From Streptomyces sp. (GTDB lineage Bacteria; Actinomycetota; Actinomycetes; Streptomycetales; Streptomycetaceae), in contig NZ_JAEKKT010000128.1 of the NCBI RefSeq assembly GCF_019510245.1, positions 112,099 through 176,098 of the forward strand: a stretch of DNA of 64,000 nt, written 5' to 3'. Both the position numbers and the translations under genes were made by a program. Shown one piece after another: positions 45,992-55,567 of the stretch (positions are counted from its first letter, which is position 1; each line of letters begins with the position of its first letter). A model generated the notes under the pieces. It did not search any database, was not told the origin of the DNA, and saw only the letters and a list, made by a program, of their open reading frames with translations.

Positions 45992-46564
45992 TCAGCGGAT
46001 GAAGGTGAGGGCGTTCTCGATTCCCTGCTCAAGTACCTCGTCGGAGAACTTCCGGTCGGAGAGAGCGCGGGACAGCTGCAACGTACCCACCGCCATGGTG
46101 AAGAGCCCGATGGCCTGACCGCGGGCGGACTGCGGATCCTCGGGTGCCAGGCGGGCAGCGAGCTCTTCCACGATGCCCCTGGCACCGTCGGTGTAGGCCC
46201 CCTTGGCCCCGTCCCCGCAGCGGCCGATCTCGTCGAGCAGGGCGGCGGACGGGCATCCGTCGCCGGGGTTGTCCCGGTGCTGGGGCGACAGATACTCGCG
46301 AACGAAATCCTCGAGTCCCTCGCGGCCGGGCCGCAACGCGCCGTAGCTCTCCTTCTGCGTACGCAACTGGTCGGCGACGACGTTGGCGACGAGGTCGTCC
46401 TTGGACTCGAAGTGGGCGTAGAAGGCTCCGTTGGTGAGTCCGGCGTCCGACATCAGGGTGGAGATGCCGGAGCCGTCTATGCCGTCCTGCTTGAACCGAT
46501 GACCGGCCCGTTCGATGATCCGTTGCCGCGTCACCTGCTTGTGCTCCTTGGTGTAGCGCGCCAC
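45992..46564 (-). CDS. TetR family regulator 1 (paired cysteines)
   Basis: The 190-residue protein has a TetR helix-turn-helix (RQRIIERAGHRFKQDGIDGS, DAGLTNGAFYAHFESKDDL) and a C-terminal ligand domain with DGCPSAALLDEIGRC, giving Cys104 and Cys116. GTG start 46564 follows GGAGGA. It is about as similar to TetR 2 (60800-61498) as close paralogues are, with the same two cysteines. It probably represses itself and hydrolase 1 through the shared ATTACGnTC sites. Confidence 0.92.
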   Translation of the reverse strand: MARYTKEHKQVTRQRIIERAGHRFKQDGIDGSGISTLMSDAGLTNGAFYAHFESKDDLVANVVADQLRTQKESYGALRPGREGLEDFVREYLSPQHRDNPGDGCPSAALLDEIGRCGDGAKGAYTDGARGIVEELAARLAPEDPQSARGQAIGLFTMAVGTLQLSRALSDRKFSDEVLEQGIENALTFIR

Positions 46565-46619
46565 AGGGTTCCTCCATCAGTTCCGCCGGGCCATTGCCTC
46601 CCATCCTAATCTATGGTCT

Positions 46620-46640
46620 GACGCATGTAATATTACGATC
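46620..46640 (-). promoter_or_regulatory. ATTACGnTC operator, copy 2 (before TetR 1)
   Basis: The stretch includes the perfect palindrome GTAATATTAC (46627-46636) followed by GATCGAAAG, so it reads ATTACGATC, 63 nt before the TetR 1 start. It probably serves autoregulation. Confidence 0.5.
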
Positions 46641-46695
46641 GAAAGACGACTTTGCGGCCGATCCGCCGCGCCCGGGAGACCACCGCACCTCTGCG

Positions 46696-46809
46696 TCATC
46701 GTTCGCTCCAAGGGCGCCCCTGACGGTTCGTCAGGGACGCGTGTTCGTCAGGGCACCCTGACTTGACAGAGGCGACGCGCAGGACCAGGTCTCGCAGACG
46801 CGTGGCCAT
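46696..46809 (-). CDS. Possible 37-residue peptide
   Basis: An ATG at 46809 with GGAGAAG 6-9 nt upstream opens a frame MATRLRDLVLRVASV ending WSER and TGA at 46696. It starts with an amphipathic helix. There is no homologue I know of; it may be a chance frame within decayed DNA. Only the good ribosome site speaks for it. Confidence 0.3.
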   Translation of the reverse strand: MATRLRDLVLRVASVKSGCPDEHASLTNRQGRPWSER

Positions 46810-46860
46810 GTCGTGCTTCTCCTTGCCGTTGCCTCGATGCCCCCGACGGGCGAGGGGGTG

Positions 46861-47049
46861 TCAGCTGGCCGGCTGGGTGCGCCGGGCTGCTGGCCGAGGG
46901 CCGGGCAGGGAGACGTGGCACAACGTGCTGACGCGGCCGGCGGTCGGGACGGCGGTGTAGCGCAGCCGCGGTTTCGGGTCCGTGGCCGCCGCGGCGATAT
47001 CGGCGTCCGTCACAACGAGCTGAGCCACTGGCCTGCCGACGCTCCCGAC
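46861..47049 (-). pseudogene. Tail of a short-chain dehydrogenase gene
   Basis: The minus-strand frame reads GRPVAQLVVTDADIAAAATD, then PKPRLRYTAVPTAGRVSTL and ends at TGA 46861. This is the typical end of SDR oxidoreductases (VAKAVLAAATDPKPRLRYTAG type). No Rossmann start, catalytic Tyr-x-x-x-Lys or start codon precedes it, so it is a relic of perhaps a fifth of the gene. Together with a 12-nt tandem repeat at 47061-47086 it shows the gap 46565-47248 is decayed DNA. Confidence 0.6.
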
Positions 47050-47248
47050 CCCGGATCACCGTCGCCATGTCCCTGTCGCCATGTCCTTCTGCTGCCGTGA
47101 GGCGCGAGTTCACTGATCACGCCCGACGCTACGAAGGAAGCGCGGCAAGCGGATCCGTCACCGTGTCCGTCACATATGGCCTGGTGTCATTGAGCTCGGG
47201 TTGCGGCAGTGGCTCGGGGCGAATGCAGCCCATTAAGCTTTCAAGCAA

Positions 47249-50020
47249 ATGGACCTCTACGGACGGCGCCAGGAGCAGGCAGCCCTTGACCGGATCCTTG
47301 ACGGTGCCCGTCAGGGATTGGGTGCGAGCGTGATGTTGTGGGGTGACCCCGGCATCGGTAAGACCGCCCTGCTCGAATACATGGCTGAGTCGGCCGCCGC
47401 GGACTTCACCGTCCTGCGATGCGGGGGCACTCGCCTTGAGTCGCAGCTGGCCTTCGCCGCACTGCACGAACTGCTGTGGCCGGTGACGGAGCGGATCAGC
47501 ACGCTCCCGGAGCCGCAGGCCAACGCCTTGAACGGGGCGCTCGGTACGAGCAACGATGCGGCGGACCGGTTTCTGATCGGCGTGGCCGTACTGACGCTCG
47601 TCGGCGAGCTGGCCGACAAGCGGCCGGTTCTGATCGTCGCCGACGACTCCCAGTGGCTGGACGAGCCGTCCGCCCAGTGCCTGGCCTTCGTCGCTCGCCG
47701 GCTGCGCGACGAGGCCGTGGTCATGCTCCTCACCGGCCACGACAATCCCGTCGAGGGCCCCTGGGAGAAACTGTCGGCGATGGAGGTCCGGGGGCTGGAC
47801 GACGACAACGCACGGCTCCTCGCCCGTGCCCTCGCTCCGCACGCGGACGAGACGGTGATCCGCCGCACGGTCCGCGCGGCGGCCGGCAATCCGCTGGCAC
47901 TCCAGGAGCTGCCCACGTCCGAAGCGGCCGGTGACCTCTCGACGTATCCGCTGGGCGACGACCAGATCACCGTCGGGCCCCGCCTGCGTCGTTCCTTCCA
48001 CGCCCGGATCGAGAAGTTGTCGGCGCCTGCCCGCACCGCGCTTCTCCTCGCCGCCGCCGACGACCGCAGTGACCGGGACACCGTGCGCCAGGCCGGTGGC
48101 GTGCTCGGCCTCGACGCGGCCGCGTGGGACGAGGCCCAGCACTCGGGCCTGCTCACCACGGGCTCGGGCGGGCGGATCCGCTTCCGCCACCCGCTCATGG
48201 GGGCGGTGGTCTACGACGTGGCGCCGCCCGTGGACCGGCAGGCTGTGCATCACGCTCTCGCCTCCGTGCTGAGCGGCGAGCACGCCGGCGAGTTGCGGCC
48301 CTGGCATCTCGCCGCAGCTGTGGAAGCCACGGGCGGAACCGACGAGGAGGTGGCCCGGCTGCTGGAGGAGTCGGCCCGCCGTGCCTGGGCGCGCGGCGGC
48401 TGTGCCACGGCTGCCCGTGCCCTGCAGCGTGCGGCGAGGCTGTCACCCGCCGCGGACGACGCGGCACGGCGACTGTCCTACGGGGCGAGGGCGGCCTGGG
48501 AGGCCGGACAGGTCGATGCGGCGCGGGGCATGCTGGAGCGGGCGGAAGGGATGTCCTCCGAAGCCACGGTCGGGGAGCTCAGCGAAGGGCTGAGCGGGCT
48601 GATCGAGTACGCGCACGGCGATCTGGGAATCGCCTGCCGTCGTCTCATCCGGGACATGGAGCGGGTGGCCGACGCGGGGCAGGCGTTCAAGCTCGGCAGC
48701 GTGGCGCTGCGGGCGGCGTGGGCGGCCGGGCACGGCGAGCTGCAGCGCGAGGCGCTCGAGCGGCTCGAGCGGCGCCTCCCGCAGGGGAACTTCCCGAACG
48801 CCGATCTGCTGCCGTCGCTGCGCCAGTGGTGGACGCAGGACCTGAGCGACGGAGCCGACGACAGCGACCAGGCCGTGGCCCCCGACGCCGAGGTCCTCAG
48901 CCGGCTCAGCGGCAGTTCCTGGTTCCTGATGCCGCCGGCGCCGGTGGCGATCGCCTGGGGAATCGAGTCCGCCCAGGAGGAGGCTCTGCGCTTCGAGATC
49001 GACCTGCTGCGGCCCACGGACCAGGTGACCGCCCTGACCCAGGCGCTGGCACAGGCGGCTGCGCTGGGCGTCGCGCAGGGCTCCTGGACGTCGACCGCGG
49101 CGAACGCCTTGGAAGGGCTCCAGGTGGCCGGGGAGATCGGTGACGACCACTTGGCGTCGCAGTGCCACAGCTGCCTCGGATGGCTGGCAGCCGCGCGAGG
49201 CGATGAGCCGGCCGTCGCGGACTACGCGGCCCGGGCCTTCGAGGTTTCCGTGCCGCGCAGTGTGCGCCTGCTCAGCGCCGCCGCGCAGTGGACCCTCGGC
49301 ATGTCGGCGCTCTTCGCCGGCCGGGCCGAAGAAGCCCTGGACTACCTGGTCCGCCTGACCGAGGGCGGACACCACGCGGCGCACCCCACCATCGCGGTGC
49401 TCGCCGCGCCGGACACCGCCGAGGCCGCCCTCCAGAGCGGGCAGCGGGCGACGGCCGAGGAACAGGCGCGGCTGCTGCGGCGGTGGGCCGAGCGGACCGG
49501 GGCGGCGTGGGCGATCTCCGCGACGCACCTGGTGAATGCCCTGCTGGCGTCGGGGGCGGACGCGGAGGAGCAGTTCCGGCTCGCGCTGGATGTTCCCGGA
49601 GCGCGGTCGCGGCCCTTCAACCACGCCCGCACCCGCCTGCTGTACGGCGAGTGGCTGCGGCGGGCCCGCCGCCGTACCGACGCCCGGACCCAGCTCGCCG
49701 AAGCAGCGGAGATCTTCCGGCGGCTGCACGCGGCGCCCCTGCTCGCCCGCACCCGGGCCGAACAGGAACTGACCGGGCAGCACCTGCACCGCGACCTCGC
49801 ACCGGTCCGGGACACCGCAGCCATCCTCACCCCGCAGGAGCTGAGAGTCGCACGGCTGGCCGCGCAGGGGCTCACCAACCGGGAGATCGGGGCACAGCTG
49901 CTGATCAGTCCCCGCACCGTGGCCCATCACCTTGCCAACGTGTTCCCCAAGCTCGGTATCGTCTCGCGCGCCGACCTCGCCCGCATCGACTTCGGGGACG
50001 GGTTGCACCTGATCGGCTGA
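47249..50020 (+). CDS. LAL-type LuxR family ATPase regulator
   Basis: The 923-residue protein starts with an AAA/STAND ATPase (Walker A GDPGIGKT, residues 32-39; VLIVADDSQWLDEPSAQCLA as Walker B). A long tetratricopeptide-like helical region follows. The last 65 residues are a LuxR helix-turn-helix (LTPQELRVARLAAQGLTNRE, IGAQLLISPRTVAHHLANVF). LAL regulators activate transcription, often of secondary-metabolite or catabolic genes, on sensing a ligand. The start has no clear ribosome site. No obvious target cluster is adjacent. Confidence 0.93.
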   Translation: MDLYGRRQEQAALDRILDGARQGLGASVMLWGDPGIGKTALLEYMAESAAADFTVLRCGGTRLESQLAFAALHELLWPVTERISTLPEPQANALNGALGTSNDAADRFLIGVAVLTLVGELADKRPVLIVADDSQWLDEPSAQCLAFVARRLRDEAVVMLLTGHDNPVEGPWEKLSAMEVRGLDDDNARLLARALAPHADETVIRRTVRAAAGNPLALQELPTSEAAGDLSTYPLGDDQITVGPRLRRSFHARIEKLSAPARTALLLAAADDRSDRDTVRQAGGVLGLDAAAWDEAQHSGLLTTGSGGRIRFRHPLMGAVVYDVAPPVDRQAVHHALASVLSGEHAGELRPWHLAAAVEATGGTDEEVARLLEESARRAWARGGCATAARALQRAARLSPAADDAARRLSYGARAAWEAGQVDAARGMLERAEGMSSEATVGELSEGLSGLIEYAHGDLGIACRRLIRDMERVADAGQAFKLGSVALRAAWAAGHGELQREALERLERRLPQGNFPNADLLPSLRQWWTQDLSDGADDSDQAVAPDAEVLSRLSGSSWFLMPPAPVAIAWGIESAQEEALRFEIDLLRPTDQVTALTQALAQAAALGVAQGSWTSTAANALEGLQVAGEIGDDHLASQCHSCLGWLAAARGDEPAVADYAARAFEVSVPRSVRLLSAAAQWTLGMSALFAGRAEEALDYLVRLTEGGHHAAHPTIAVLAAPDTAEAALQSGQRATAEEQARLLRRWAERTGAAWAISATHLVNALLASGADAEEQFRLALDVPGARSRPFNHARTRLLYGEWLRRARRRTDARTQLAEAAEIFRRLHAAPLLARTRAEQELTGQHLHRDLAPVRDTAAILTPQELRVARLAAQGLTNREIGAQLLISPRTVAHHLANVFPKLGIVSRADLARIDFGDGLHLIG

Positions 50021-50416
50021 CGGGCCGCCTTCGGGGCTGGACCGGGGCTCCGCTGATGCCCAGCGCTGCGCTGGGTGGAGTTCGTCGCCGTTCACACCCG
50101 GGGCGTCCCCCTATACGGTGATGCCGCGGCCGGTGGCGGCAGTACCTCCTTGGGCACGACCGCCAGATGTCATGGCCCGGGCTCGACGGCCTCGCGATAT
50201 GTCGCTTGTCGATCTATGGACTGCCGGTGCCGGGCTCCGGTGGTGCTGACACGACGGCGAGGGGCGCACTCGCGCTGTTCCAGCAGTCCCACATCCGACG
50301 GCATCTCCGACCTCCACCGGAACGGCAACTCGACGGTTCGTCACCGCGACTGAACCGTCGCCCCCAGACCTGACCAGTGGAAACGCAGTCCTCAACCCCG
50401 GAAAGACAGCAGCTTG
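50021..50416. other. Gene-free convergent gap, nothing recognised
   Basis: These 396 bases separate the LuxR gene and the PP2C-ATPase gene, both ending here. Frames on either strand lack start sites with ribosome sites and resemble no family; I see no terminator of convincing strength. Confidence 0.5.
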
Positions 50417-51409
50417 TCACCGCAGAGCGGACGGGACTTCGGCAGGGGATGCCGGAATCGGCTGCTCCGCCCAGATGACCTTGCCTTCGCGGCCGTGGCG
50501 AGTACCCCAGCGTTGGGTGAGCTGGGAGACCAGGAACAAGCCGCGACCGCCCTCGTCGAAGTCCCGGGCGCGGCGCAGGTGCGGGGCGGTGCTGCTGGCC
50601 TCGGAAACTTCGCACGTCAGCGCGGACTGAAGGATCATCCGCAGCCGGATGGGGCTCTTGCCGTAGCGGATGGCGTTCGTCACCAGTTCGCTGACGACCA
50701 GCTCTGTGGGAAAGGCCATTTCTTCCAGACCCCAGGCGGCCAGCTGATCGGCTGCATGGACGCGGGCCTTCGATACCACTGCCGGGTCGCTGGGGAGATC
50801 CCATGTGGCGACGTGGTCGGCGTCGAGCACCTCTGTTCGTGCCACAAGGAGGGCGACGTCGTCCGCGGGACGGCTGGGCAGCAGCGCGGAGAGCAGTTCG
50901 TCGCAGGTCTCCTCGAGCGACGCCGGTGCTCGGGCGAGCACGTCGCGCAGCAGCGCGAGGGCGGTCTCGACGTCGCGAGAGCGGCTCTGGTCGAGGCCGT
51001 CGGTGTACAACGCCAGCCGACTGCCTTGTGGCAGTTCGAACTGGGTGGTTTCGAAGGGGAGGCCGCCCAGGCCCAGGGGCGGGCCGACCGGCAGCTCCGG
51101 GACGTCGACCGGGTGGGCCGCGGTGGCGTTGCCGTCGGTGGTCGGGGGAGTCACGACGGCCGGCGGAAGGTGTCCGGCACTGGCCAGGGAGCACACACGG
51201 GAGACAGGGTCGTAGACCGCGTACAGGCAGGTGGCGCTGATCTCGTCCGTACCCCGTTCCTCCTCGCGCTGCATGCGGATGACCACGTCATCAAGGTGTG
51301 TCAGCAGCTCGTCGGGTGGCAGGTCGATGTCCGCGAGAGTGCGGACGGCCGTCCGCAGCCGCCCCATGGTGGCCGCGGCACGGCCGGGTCGAGAGTGTCG
51401 GGCGTTCAC
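50417..51409 (-). pseudogene. Front-truncated PP2C phosphatase with HATPase domain
   Basis: The frame starts at GTG 51409, inside what is normally the middle of a PP2C (SpoIIE/RsbU) domain: RAAATMGRLRTAVRTLADID. Late PP2C motifs (CSLASAGHLPPAVV, LALYTDGL, DDVALLVART) are present, but the early metal-binding Asp (GDxxG) is lost. A complete anti-sigma-like ATPase follows: N-box ELVVSELVTNAIRYG and DFDEGGRGLFLVSQL. So 330 residues remain, probably without phosphatase action. Its start overlaps the stop of the upstream synthetase gene (GTGA), so it may still be translated as a kinase-like partner switch. Confidence 0.7.
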
Positions 51410-53295
51410 GGTGTGTGACCGGCGCGGCGGAGAACGGGGCGCAGGACCTCGATGACGCTGGGGTCGTCCACCGTGGAGGGGATGGGTTCGTCACGGCCGT
51501 CGGCGATGCCGCGCATCGTCCTGCGCAGGATCTTGCCCGAGCGGGTCTTTGGCAGGGCGGCGACGACCGTGACGTCCTTGAGGGAGGCGACGGCGCCGAT
51601 CCGCTCGCGCACGAGTTGGACGAGTTCGGCCTCGACCTCGGCCGGTTCGCGGGTGGTGCCCGCCTTGAGGACGACGAGGCCGCGCGGCACCTGTCCCTTG
51701 AGGGCGTCGGCGACGCCGATGACGGCGCATTCGGCGACGTCGGGGTGGGTGGCCAGGGCCTCTTCCATGCTGCCGGTGGACAGGCGGTGTCCGGCGACGT
51801 TGATGACGTCGTCGGTGCGGCCCATGGCGAAGACGTAGCCGTCCTGGTCGATGTGTCCGCTGTCGCCGGTGAGGTAATAACCGTCGAAGGCGGACAGGTA
51901 GGAGGCGATGTAGCGGGCGTCGTCGTTCCACAGGGTGGGCAGGGCGCCGGGTGGCAGGGGGAGCTTGACGACGATCGCGCCGTCGACGCCGGGTGGCACG
52001 GGCTGCCCGGTGGGGTCGAGGACGCGGACGTCCCATCCGGGCAGCGGGCGGGTGGGGGAGCCGGGCTTGACGGGCGCGGCCTCGATTCCGACCGGGTTGG
52101 CGACAATGGGCCAGCCGGTCTCGGTCTGCCACCAGTGGTCGATCACCGGCACACCCAGCAGGCCGCTCGCCCAGTGATAGGTCTCGGGGTCGAGGCGCTC
52201 GCCGGCGAGGAAGAGATAACGCAGGCCGGAGAGGTCGTAGCCCGCGGTGAGCGTGCCCTTCGGATCCTCCTTGCGGATCGCGCGGAAGGCGGTGGGCGCC
52301 GTGAACATGGTCTTGACCCGGTACTCGGCTGCCACGCGCCAGAACTGGGCCGGGTCCGGCGTGCCGACCGGCTTGCCCTCGTACAGCACGGTGGTGGCGC
52401 CGGCCAGGAGCGGGCCGTAGACGATGTACGAGTGCCCGACGACCCAGCCCACGTCGGAGCCGGTGAACATCGTCTCGCCCGGGCCCACGTCGTAGACGGC
52501 GCCCATCGACCAGTGCAGGGCGACCGCGTAGCCGCCGCAGTCGCGTACGACTCCCTTGGGTTTTCCGGTCGTCCCGGACGTGTAGAGGATGTAGAGGGGG
52601 TCGGTGGCGGGGACGGGAATGCAGTCGGCCGGCGCGGCGGCGGCGACCAGATCGGCCCAGTCGAGATCGTCGGACCCCAACTCGGCCCGCTCCTGGGGGC
52701 GTTGCAGGATCACGCTCTTCTGGGGCTTGTGGACCGCGAGTTCGATCGCCCGGTCGAGCAGGGGCTTGTATGCGACGACACGCTTGCCCTCGACGCCGCA
52801 GGAGGCGGAAACCACCACTTTGGGGGCTGCGTCGTCGATGCGGAGGGCGAGTTCGTGCGGGGCGAATCCACCGAAGACGACCGAGTGGACCGCGCCGATC
52901 CGTGCGCAGGCCAGCATCGCGACGGCGGCCTCGGGGACCATCGGCAGGTAGATCACCACCCGGTCGCCGTGCCCCACGCCGAGCTGTGCGAGCGCTCCGG
53001 CGAAGGCCGCCACCTCGTGCCTCAGCTGCGCGTAGGTGTAGGTGCGGCGGGTGCCTGTCACGGGGGAGTCGTAGACGAGCGCGGGCTGTTCGCCCCGGCC
53101 GGCTTCGACGTGCCGGTCGAGCGCGTTGAAACAGACGTTGAGCCGCCCGTCGGGAAACCAGCGGTGGAACGGGGCGCCCGAGGAGTCCAGGGCGCGTTGC
53201 GGAGTGACATCCCAGTCGATGCCCTCTGCCGCCTTCAGCCAGAAGCTCTCCCGGTCCTCGGTACTGGCGCGGAAGACATCCTCGTACGTTCCCAT
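51406..53295 (-). CDS. Propionyl/acetyl-CoA synthetase
   Basis: The 629-residue ANL enzyme has the AMP-binding motif YILYTSGTTGKPKGV followed by VRDCGGYAVALHWSM, a pattern typical of propionyl-CoA synthetase (PrpE). The C-terminal KTRSGKILRRTMRG carries the catalytic lysine usually controlled by acetylation. It makes propionyl- or acetyl-CoA from acid, ATP and CoA. ATG 53295 follows AAAGGAG; a longer frame to 53358 has no support. The 4-nt overlap with the truncated phosphatase-ATPase gene behind it is odd. Confidence 0.92.
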   Translation of the reverse strand: MGTYEDVFRASTEDRESFWLKAAEGIDWDVTPQRALDSSGAPFHRWFPDGRLNVCFNALDRHVEAGRGEQPALVYDSPVTGTRRTYTYAQLRHEVAAFAGALAQLGVGHGDRVVIYLPMVPEAAVAMLACARIGAVHSVVFGGFAPHELALRIDDAAPKVVVSASCGVEGKRVVAYKPLLDRAIELAVHKPQKSVILQRPQERAELGSDDLDWADLVAAAAPADCIPVPATDPLYILYTSGTTGKPKGVVRDCGGYAVALHWSMGAVYDVGPGETMFTGSDVGWVVGHSYIVYGPLLAGATTVLYEGKPVGTPDPAQFWRVAAEYRVKTMFTAPTAFRAIRKEDPKGTLTAGYDLSGLRYLFLAGERLDPETYHWASGLLGVPVIDHWWQTETGWPIVANPVGIEAAPVKPGSPTRPLPGWDVRVLDPTGQPVPPGVDGAIVVKLPLPPGALPTLWNDDARYIASYLSAFDGYYLTGDSGHIDQDGYVFAMGRTDDVINVAGHRLSTGSMEEALATHPDVAECAVIGVADALKGQVPRGLVVLKAGTTREPAEVEAELVQLVRERIGAVASLKDVTVVAALPKTRSGKILRRTMRGIADGRDEPIPSTVDDPSVIEVLRPVLRRAGHTP

Positions 53296-53464
53296 CGCGC
53301 ACTCCTTTGTGGCATCGAGGGACGGTGGTGGGGCTGCGTGCGGAACGGTGTCGGACACAAGTACCGCATGCCGGCCGGTATGCGGAGCAGGATGCCGGAG
53401 ATCGGCGACCTGTCACCGGCAATGTCGGTGGTGCGGCGGCCTGGCCGTCAGGTGCAGCTTCTGC

Positions 53465-54376
53465 TCACGCGCCGAGGTGCTTACGGAGCCACTGGCCCAT
53501 CTGCTGGATTGCCTGATCCACCTCGGGTACCCGACCGGCGCCCAGGACGAACGAGTGCTGGCCTTCGGGCAGCGGGTGGACTTCGGAGGTGACCTTGAAC
53601 TCCGCGAGTCGGCGGCCGAGCTGGGCGCCGTCGTCGGCGAGGGTCTCGTACTCACCGTAGTGGACGGTCGTGGGCGGCAGGCCGGTCAGATCGGCGTTCA
53701 CGAGGCTGATCTGCGGGTCGGCGAAGTCCACTCCGGGCTCCTGCAGCCAGGCTCCCCGGAAGAGTTCGAGCGTGCCCCTGCTGAGCATCTTGTCGCTTTC
53801 CTCGTTCTCGTCCACCGACGCGTTCCGGATGGTGAGGTCGGTCCACGGGGAGACGCTGACGATCGCGCCCGGGGTCGGTTCGCCCTTGGCGAGCAGGCGC
53901 AGCGGCAGCATCACCGCCAGGGTGCCGCCGATCGAGTGGCCGGTGCTGCCGATGTTCCGCGGCTCGTAGCCCTGCGAGAGCAGCCACCGGTAGGCCGTCT
54001 CGGCGTCGTCGAGCTGCGCCGGGTGGGGATGTTCGGGCGCCAGGCGGAAGTCCACGACGAGCGAGCGGGTACCGGCCGCCTTGGCGATGTGGCCGGCGGC
54101 CTTGCGGTCCGAGTGCATGGAGGCGGTGACGGATCCGCCGAAGTGGAAGTGGAGCAGCGCCCGGTCGGGGTCGGCGCCTTCGGGGATGGCCCACAGGGCG
54201 GGGACGCCGTTCGCGTCCACCTCGGCGTAGGTGACGCCTTCCGGCTCGGTCGACGCCTTGTGGTTCGAGTCGACGATGTCACGGATGACGGCCAGATCGA
54301 GGCCGGGTGTCGCCGACTTCGCGCTCACACTCGCGAGGAACTGCGCGAACTCGTGGGCCTCTGGGCTTACTCCCAT
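53465..54376 (-). CDS. HSL-type alpha/beta hydrolase (esterase)
   Basis: The 303-residue protein resembles the hormone-sensitive-lipase esterases: HFHFGGSVTASMHSD in place of the usual HGGG oxyanion loop, FRLAPEHPHPAQLDDAETAY, nucleophile elbow GHSIGG and a late His in PEGQHSFVL. The first Gly of HGGG is replaced by Phe (HFHFGG), which could change specificity. Start ATG 54376 follows AGAAGGAG. It faces a relic HxlR gene across a promoter almost identical to that of the MDR gene at 56.6 kb. Confidence 0.92.
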   Translation of the reverse strand: MGVSPEAHEFAQFLASVSAKSATPGLDLAVIRDIVDSNHKASTEPEGVTYAEVDANGVPALWAIPEGADPDRALLHFHFGGSVTASMHSDRKAAGHIAKAAGTRSLVVDFRLAPEHPHPAQLDDAETAYRWLLSQGYEPRNIGSTGHSIGGTLAVMLPLRLLAKGEPTPGAIVSVSPWTDLTIRNASVDENEESDKMLSRGTLELFRGAWLQEPGVDFADPQISLVNADLTGLPPTTVHYGEYETLADDGAQLGRRLAEFKVTSEVHPLPEGQHSFVLGAGRVPEVDQAIQQMGQWLRKHLGA

Positions 54377-54443
54377 GGTGGGGCTCCTTCTCAGGCGGGT
54401 GCCGTACCGGGTGCTCGCGGCAGCCGGGCCGAAGTGATGGCCA

Positions 54444-54479
54444 TGACGCTACTGGCTGAGTATAGGAAAGTAAACTCAG
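54444..54479. promoter_or_regulatory. Shared HxlR-type divergent promoter, copy 1
   Basis: These 36 bases equal 56684-56719 at 34 positions. Inside is GAGTATAGGAAAGTAAACTC (54458-54477), a near dyad of the shape bound by HxlR/YodB regulators. It separates the HSL esterase start from the HxlR relic start. Confidence 0.65.
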
Positions 54480-54498
54480 ATGGGTTGGAGTCAGACCC

Positions 54499-54660
54499 AT
54501 GGACACGAGGAGGCTCTTCAGGGCGTCGGGATGGGCCCCGTCTCGACCGGGGAAACGCCGAACGGCTCGATCGCCCGGGCCCCTGAGGTCGTGGGCGCGG
54601 CGAGGACGACCCTTGTCCGGCGCGAGGTCTGGTTCGGCGCCTCCCTCGCGAGTGCTTACT
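54499..54660 (+). pseudogene. Decayed HxlR regulator gene (relic 1)
   Basis: From an ATG at 54499 the DNA aligns with the HxlR gene at 56739 (GARGTCGTGG, GCGCGAGGTCTGGTWCGGC), but frames are broken: pieces such as GSIARAPEVVG and VRREVWFGASLA match SIGRTLEVVG and LREVWYGSS of the other copy in changing frames. Nothing HxlR-like follows after about 54660. Confidence 0.7.
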
Positions 54661-54891
54661 GTGCTGGGGGTGCACTTGTGCCAATCCCAGGGCGCGGGCC
54701 GCCCTTCCGGCGCGGGCCGCCTGCGTGCCGCGCCGAGTCCGCCGAGCCGCAGGACGAACCAGGCGACACCGTCGTCGAACCCGGTTGAACTCGCCACGGC
54801 GAGCGAACCATGAGCCCCCGAGGATGCGCGCATGACTGCCGACGGCACGCCTGGGAGGTAGTCGTGCACCGGCCACGAGGACGGCACCACT

Positions 54892-55065
54892 GGCCGGGGC
54901 AGGGAGCACACGTTGCGCGAGTGCCTCAACTGCGAACTCGACCTCACCCGCACGACCATCCGCACGCCCGACTTCCTGGAGGGCGTCCGCGCGGCCCTGG
55001 TCGACGAGGACCGCACTCCCCACCGGCAACATGCGTCGCACGGCGGACGGACGCCGCCGTCCTGA
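54892..55065 (+). pseudogene. Tail of an enoyl-CoA hydratase/isomerase gene
   Basis: The frame reads REHTLRECLNCELDLTRTTI, then RTPDFLEGVRAALVDEDRTP, and ends at TGA 55063-55065. The RTPDFxEGVRAxLVDKDR ending is typical of 3-hydroxyisobutyryl-CoA hydrolase/enoyl-CoA hydratase family proteins. The front is absent. From here to 55567 I see no other support for genes on either strand. Confidence 0.6.
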
Positions 55066-55567
55066 GCATGTCTGCCGTGAGCAGGGCATCGCCTTGCGTA
55101 AGGGGCCGGTCGTGCAAGAGAGGGGCGCGCGCGTCAACGAGAGAGAGTGCCGGGCCCCGCAGACTGCCGCGGCAGACGTTCGACGGGGCCGGGAGGAATC
55201 CGGAGCGCCCTCGCGCTTACCGCGAGCGGACCCTCGGGAGCCATGCGGGCGGATGCTGTCCACGACAGCCGGTACGCCGTCGGTGCAAGCGTGTCTGGCC
55301 GCGTCCGATCTCGTCGACCACGGCGACAGCATGCGACCGTTCGTCGCGGTTGCCGCGTTCTGGACCGAGTGGTAACCGGGAAAGGTCTGCCGGATTGTTT
55401 GGCACGGCCGGGCACAGTCTGCGCGGCCGTCTGGAGCCGCGCGGCGTGCTGTGCCGCGAGCATACGGCGTGCGGAATGGCACCGAACGTCCACAGCTGCG
55501 GCTCTTCGTGATGTATCGCCCCCTCCGGTGACCGCGCCGGAACGGAGGGTCTGTGGCCGGCCGCGTC

